Shown: piece after piece, positions 60,258 through 64,000 of the stretch
Position numbering within the stretch: position 1 is the stretch's first letter
How the letters are laid out: the number at the start of each line of letters is the position of its first letter
Origin: Ursus arctos
Lineage: Eukaryota > Chordata > Mammalia > Carnivora > Ursidae
Assembly: GCF_023065955.2 (NCBI RefSeq)
Contig: NW_026622786.1
Coordinates: forward strand, 51,507,438-51,571,437
DNA length: 64,000 nucleotides
Reading direction: 5' to 3'
Made by a program: the position numbers and the translations under genes
Notes under the pieces: generated by a model
The model's database searches: none
The model's input: the letters and a program-made list of their open reading frames with translations, nothing else
What the model was told of the DNA's origin: nothing

Positions 60258-60854
60258 AGTTGTAATGATTCTTAAAAATCTTAACTTAGAGCTCTTCCTA
60301 TTCATCTCTCCCCCTTTTAATCCCACACTATTGATTTACTAAAGAAACTTGGTATCATGTCCTGGCGTCTGTCCCACATATTGCATTTATTATTTGCTTC
60401 TTTGTTGATATAATTTAACTTTTCTTATATTTTTCCTGTTTCCTACAATGGGTAGTTTACTCTAAAAGGCCTAAAGATTCAGCTTCAATTTTTTAAAGAC
60501 AAGAATACTTCATAGGTTGTATTCTATACTTTAGATTGTATCCCTTTGAAAGGCACTTGATATCTGGTTGCTGCACTCACAGGGATGCTAAGATCGATGA
60601 TCAGATTTGCTTCCAAGAAGACCTTACCAGTACTGTGTGAAGCATGGACTATGGTGAGACCACTTCGGTAGCAGGCAAATCAGACATTATAGCACTACAG
60701 TAGCAAGAAGTGGATGTGACCTCAGTCAAGAACAACAGGTAAACAAAGGGAATGTTATATTCAAGAAATAATTCTGGAGTAGAATGATTGGAAGATTGGA
60801 AATATATTCCAATCTATATAAATGGGGGATAAGAGTAGGAGCAAGTGAGCAAGT

Positions 60855-61020
60855 GGTGAGAACATAAGAATATAAGCTCCATGACAGCAGACAACTGTAT
60901 GTATGTTGCCCAATACTGAACCCCTAATGCTTAGCACAGTGCTTGGCATGCAGTAGGTAATAGATAAATATTTGTTAAATGCATGTATGAATGGATGGGT
61001 GGATAGACAGGTGGAGAGAT
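60855..61020 (+). repeat. L2 LINE tail
   Basis: 'aagctccatgacagcagaca', 'gcttagcacagtgcttggca' and 'aatatttgttaaatgcatg' form a clear sense L2 3' end, followed by GGAT-type simple repeat. Confidence 0.8.
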
Positions 61021-61429
61021 GGTGCATAAGCTTCGAAAATAGAAGACTAATTAGATGTACACACCATTACGAACAGCTGGGGAGAGAATTTGAAACACCC
61101 ATCAAATTTGACTTTCCTTCAGGATATTTCTCTGTTGATCACTAGTACCTCAGGAAAATGCTTGATGTTGTAAAGTATATTTCAAATTATATAACCCAGG
61201 GATGTAAAGAAATACCTAAATAAATCTAAATGTATTCCTTGGAATATATATCTGGATTACAGGAATGTAGGGATGAACTTTTGATTTTTTTTTTTAGCCT
61301 CAAATCAAACAGAAGTTTCAGAAAGTTCCTAGGATGGTAATAATGTGAGAACCCGGGCATGTCCACTGGGTGGCATTTCACATGGTAAAGTCAGGAGCAT
61401 TAAAACTAATTACAAATTTTCAAAGCCAA

Positions 61430-62332
61430 ATCTTTTTTTGAAAAGATTAGTAAAATCAATAGGCCTTTAGCCAAGTTAACTAAGAAAAACAGAGAGATGA
61501 TACAAAATTACAAATATAAAAAATGAAAGAGGGGCCATTATCACAGATCCCATTGACATTAAAAGGGTAATAAAGGAATATTGGGCCCATAAATTGATAA
61601 TCTATATGAAACTTACCAATTCTTTGAAAGGCATAATCTATCAAAACTTGCACAAAAATAAATAGAAAATCTGAAAAGGCCTGTATCTGTTAAAGAACTT
61701 GAATACATGATTAGCAGCCTTTCAAAGCAGTGTCGAGCTCATATATGTTCACTGGTGAATTCTCCTAAACCTTTAAGGAAGAAATTATACTAATCCTGTA
61801 CAATTTCTTCCAGCAGAAAGAAGCAGGGGGGGATAATGCCTAACTCAGTCTACAAGGCCAGCATTAACGTACTGCCCAAACTAGACAAAGACATAACATG
61901 AAAAGGAAACTAAAGACCAATCTCTCTCATGAACACAGATGCAACAATCCTTAACAACATATTAACACGTTGGATCCCACAATATATATACAAAGAATTA
62001 AACACCACAACTAAGTCTGATTTATCCCAGGCATGCAAGGTTGGTTCAACATTAAAAAAATCAATTAATGTAATCACATCGACAGGTAAAAAGGAGATAT
62101 CACATGATCATATAAGTAGATGAAGACAGATCTTGGACAAAAGCCAACAGCCATTGATGATAAAACTCTCAGCAAACTAAGATCAGAGTGGAGATTCAGC
62201 TTGATGAAGAACATCCACACAAAACCCCCAGAGCTGACATCAGACTTACTGATGAGAAACTCAAAGCTTTCCCACTAAGATCAGGAGCAAGACAAGTGTG
62301 TCCTCTGTCATTACTGTTTTTGCATTCTGATT
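61430..62332 (+). mobile_element. Old LINE-1 internal fragment (ORF2)
   Basis: Sense ORF2 sequence across the reverse transcriptase region: 'ggtgaattctcctaaacctt', 'atcccaggcatgcaaggttg', 'cactaagatcaggagcaaga'. Many stops and frame changes. Both ends are truncated: it stops abruptly near 62332 without a 3' UTR, so it is a remnant whose 3' part was lost. Confidence 0.85.
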
Positions 62333-62734
62333 CAACCAGTTTGGATAATTTGTCTATCCTTCACCCAATCACTATAGTTGCCTTATTTTCTGATTGGCTA
62401 GGTCTGTGCCGTATGCACTCTGCCATATAGAGGAATGGCTAGATCCCAAAGGAAATTTTGGATACTGCTACTATAAAAAGGGCAAATGCATTCTAGGAAG
62501 GGAAAAACAATAAAGCATGCTCTGGTTTGTACTATGCTTTCGCAGTTATCCTATTGTTGTTACCATCTCCGCTTCATAGATAAAACCTAAAGCCTGCTGA
62601 GTGGTGTGGTTAGTACTAAAACTCTGTTCCTCTGTTCTCCTCTTTCTCAGCCTGGCGTTCTTCCCCTGGCCTAGATTGTTCTGCATACTAGGAAATCTGT
62701 TATTCCAAAAATGAGTAAAAGGACTCTTCCCCCA

Positions 62735-62932
62735 GGGGCACCTGGGTGGTGCAGTCGTTAAGCGTCTGCCTCCGGCTCGGGGTGTGATCCCGGCGTTCTG
62801 GGATCAAGCCCCACATCAGGCTCCTCTGCTAGGAGCCTGCTTCTTCCTCTCCCACTCCCCCTGCTTGTATTCCCTCTCTCTCTGGCTGTCTCTGTCAAAT
62901 TAAATAATAAAATCTTAAAAAAAAAAAAAAAA
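62735..62932 (+). mobile_element. Carnivore tRNA-Lys SINE (CAN-SINE)
   Basis: Head ggggcacctgggtggtgcag, 'cctctcccactccccctgc' middle and a 17-base A tail. The perfect 12-bp duplication actcttccccca lies at 62723-62734 and 62933-62944. Probably young. Confidence 0.95.
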
Positions 62933-63544
62933 ACTCTTCCCCCAGAAAAAGTGTACTTTTTTTTTCTGGCTAAAATAAAAGATCTTGGAGTAAAATATAA
63001 AAGTTCCTCTTTCCAAATAATCACTTGATATTCCAAATGTTTCTAAATCAAAATGATGAACAGAGTAAGAATCAGCTCCTAGGAAAGTTGATGGCCCTTA
63101 GGGACAGCACTTGCTCATTATTCACATCGACCTTAAAAAGATTCCATGATTCAAATAGCAAAGTAGCCAGCAGGGGTGTGTTGCTTACCATCAGAGAAAT
63201 CACCCGAGTGCCCTTCTAATAATAAGATTTACATAGTTACTGGTTTAAATTTCAATATATTCTAGCTGAATGGTTAATTTCCCCCAATAAAAGGAAGACA
63301 TTAAATGAATGCATCTTTCACTCAGTGTAATGAGTGGTCTGTGTTGAACCTAACTGAAACCATAACAACCTAGAATAGTTTACTTGAATAAAATCTGCTT
63401 TTTAATAAAATGAGCTGGCAAATGGGAAGGAGACGAATATTTAAAATTCAGACTAGACTATTCTATTTTGGCACCTCTTGCTCTTTGCTTCCTCCTAGAA
63501 ACACAACATGGTAGAACTAATAAAGTTTTTCTTGACAAACTAGA

Positions 63545-63660
63545 TTTTAAATTTCACAGGAGCAAAGACCATTCCTACTGTACTCACTGGCTGGCATCCA
63601 CACAGAGACTAGCATGGGGAGGTAAATAAAGAGTGTTGAATAAATGAGTAAGCAAATGAT
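63545..63660 (+). repeat. L2 LINE tail
   Basis: 'tcacaggagcaaagaccatt' and 'gagtgttgaataaatgagta' fit the sense L2 3' end. Confidence 0.5.
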
Positions 63661-63689
63661 TAATGTAACTTTCTTAGAGGGATGAGAGC

Positions 63690-63995
63690 CTTCCAGCTTT
63701 TGCATTCCACTCTGACACACTTTCTTTTCTAGAACTCTAAGCCCAAATTTCAGAAAGTCCTTCCTAGTATAACCCCAATTTTAGAAATCTCTCCCTCTCT
63801 TCAGAACTGTCTTGTGTTTTCTGCTCATACCCCCCACTTAGAATTTGTTTACTGCTTGTCATTTAATTTTTTATTTTATTTTATATTTATTTTATATTTT
63901 ATTTTCCTCAATTAAATTGCAAGTTTCTTGATGTCAGAAACCTAGGTTTATCCTCTCTATACTCCCCACAACCTCATTCAGCCCTCAAATTCATG
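63690..63995 (+). repeat. L2 LINE tail with (TTTTA)n tract
   Basis: 'aaattgcaagtttcttgatg' followed by 'cctaggtttatcctctctat' resembles a second sense L2 3' end. A TTTTA-type low-complexity run lies at 63866-63905. Confidence 0.45.
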
Positions 63996-64000
63996 TTTGA

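Larger units (their letters stand above)
1..64000 (-). other. SGIP1: SGIP1 locus, internal part (exons 2-5 and intron 1)
   Basis: The whole window lies inside one gene on the minus strand. Four exons in the order and phase expected for SGIP1 are readable at 13062-13125, 8097-8121, 5056-5127 and 1380-1436. SGIP1 is a brain-enriched endocytic adaptor with an N-terminal membrane-phospholipid-binding region, a proline-rich middle that binds SH3 proteins such as endophilin, and a C-terminal mu-homology domain. Only the N-terminal region is encoded here. The human model, as I remember it, has second to fifth exons of exactly these lengths (64, 25, 72, 57) and a first intron of about 90 kb, which fits the long empty stretch above 13126. 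The promoter, first exon and 3' part of the gene are outside the window. Confidence 0.93.
13126..64000 (-). other. SGIP1: SGIP1 intron 1, 3' portion (over 50 kb)
   Basis: Everything above exon 2 appears to be intron 1, whose 5' end is outside the window. No sequence reading ATG ATG GAA G followed by a donor, as expected for exon 1, was found on the minus strand. The identified content is the transposon copies listed separately. Stretches over 300 bases in which I see nothing nameable include 14000-14930, 15141-16290, 16935-18380, 21490-23200, 24880-26190, 27730-29410, 29900-30830, 35560-36350, 36560-37590, 39180-40980, 41705-42465, 42640-43400, 44735-45655, 45905-47135, 48135-49655, 51805-52835, 58380-59325, 60280-60850, 62340-62720 and 62950-63540. 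Undetected regulatory elements or alternative first exons are possible. Confidence 0.85.

Noticed and set aside
61929..62430. Small + strand frames near 62 kb
   Set aside because: Pieces of a decayed L1 ORF2 with many stops, not a gene.
1..64000. CRISPR arrays, tRNA genes, operons or other prokaryotic-type systems
   Set aside because: Nothing with regular spacers, cloverleaf structure or dense coding is present. The tRNA-like segments are SINE heads, and the sequence is a mammalian intron.

Overview
The window is mammalian nuclear DNA from an arctoid carnivoran, most likely a bear. The evidence is the set of tRNA-Lys-type carnivore SINEs (13 clear copies) and a carnivore-type LINE-1 3' end, on a background of old L2, MIR, MaLR and hAT copies. 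Species-level assignment is an inference from repeat types only.

The only gene I can support is SGIP1 (SH3GL-interacting endocytic adaptor 1), on the minus strand. Four consecutive coding exons are readable: exon 2 (13062-13125, 64 bp), exon 3 (8097-8121, a 25-bp microexon), exon 4 (5056-5127, 72 bp) and exon 5 (1380-1436, 57 bp). All have canonical AG/GT splice sites and phases that chain into one open frame. Together they encode roughly residues 4-76, the N-terminal membrane-binding part of an endocytic adaptor that works with endophilin and Eps15 in clathrin-mediated uptake, mainly in neurons. Exon 1, which carries the start codon, lies beyond base 64000. Exon 6 onward lies before base 1.

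Layout on + coordinates: 1-1379 is the start of intron 5; 1437-5055 intron 4; 5128-8096 intron 3; 8122-13061 intron 2; 13126-64000 is intron 1, more than 50 kb with no exon I can recognise. Intron 1 is filled with transposon insertions. These include a 5'-truncated LINE-1 of about 3.2 kb (31637-34797) with a broken ORF2, several shorter L1 pieces, an ERV1-type LTR, a MaLR LTR, MER5/MER20-like fragments and thirteen carnivore SINEs, most with clear target-site duplications. Nine of the SINEs lie in the SGIP1 sense orientation and four antisense.

No RNA gene, CRISPR array, prokaryotic system or undescribed gene system is visible. The points most worth a second look are the microexon chain, a NAGNAG acceptor at exon 4, a 0.25-kb CpG-dense patch deep in intron 1 (53985-54245), and three young SINE insertions with perfect duplications.
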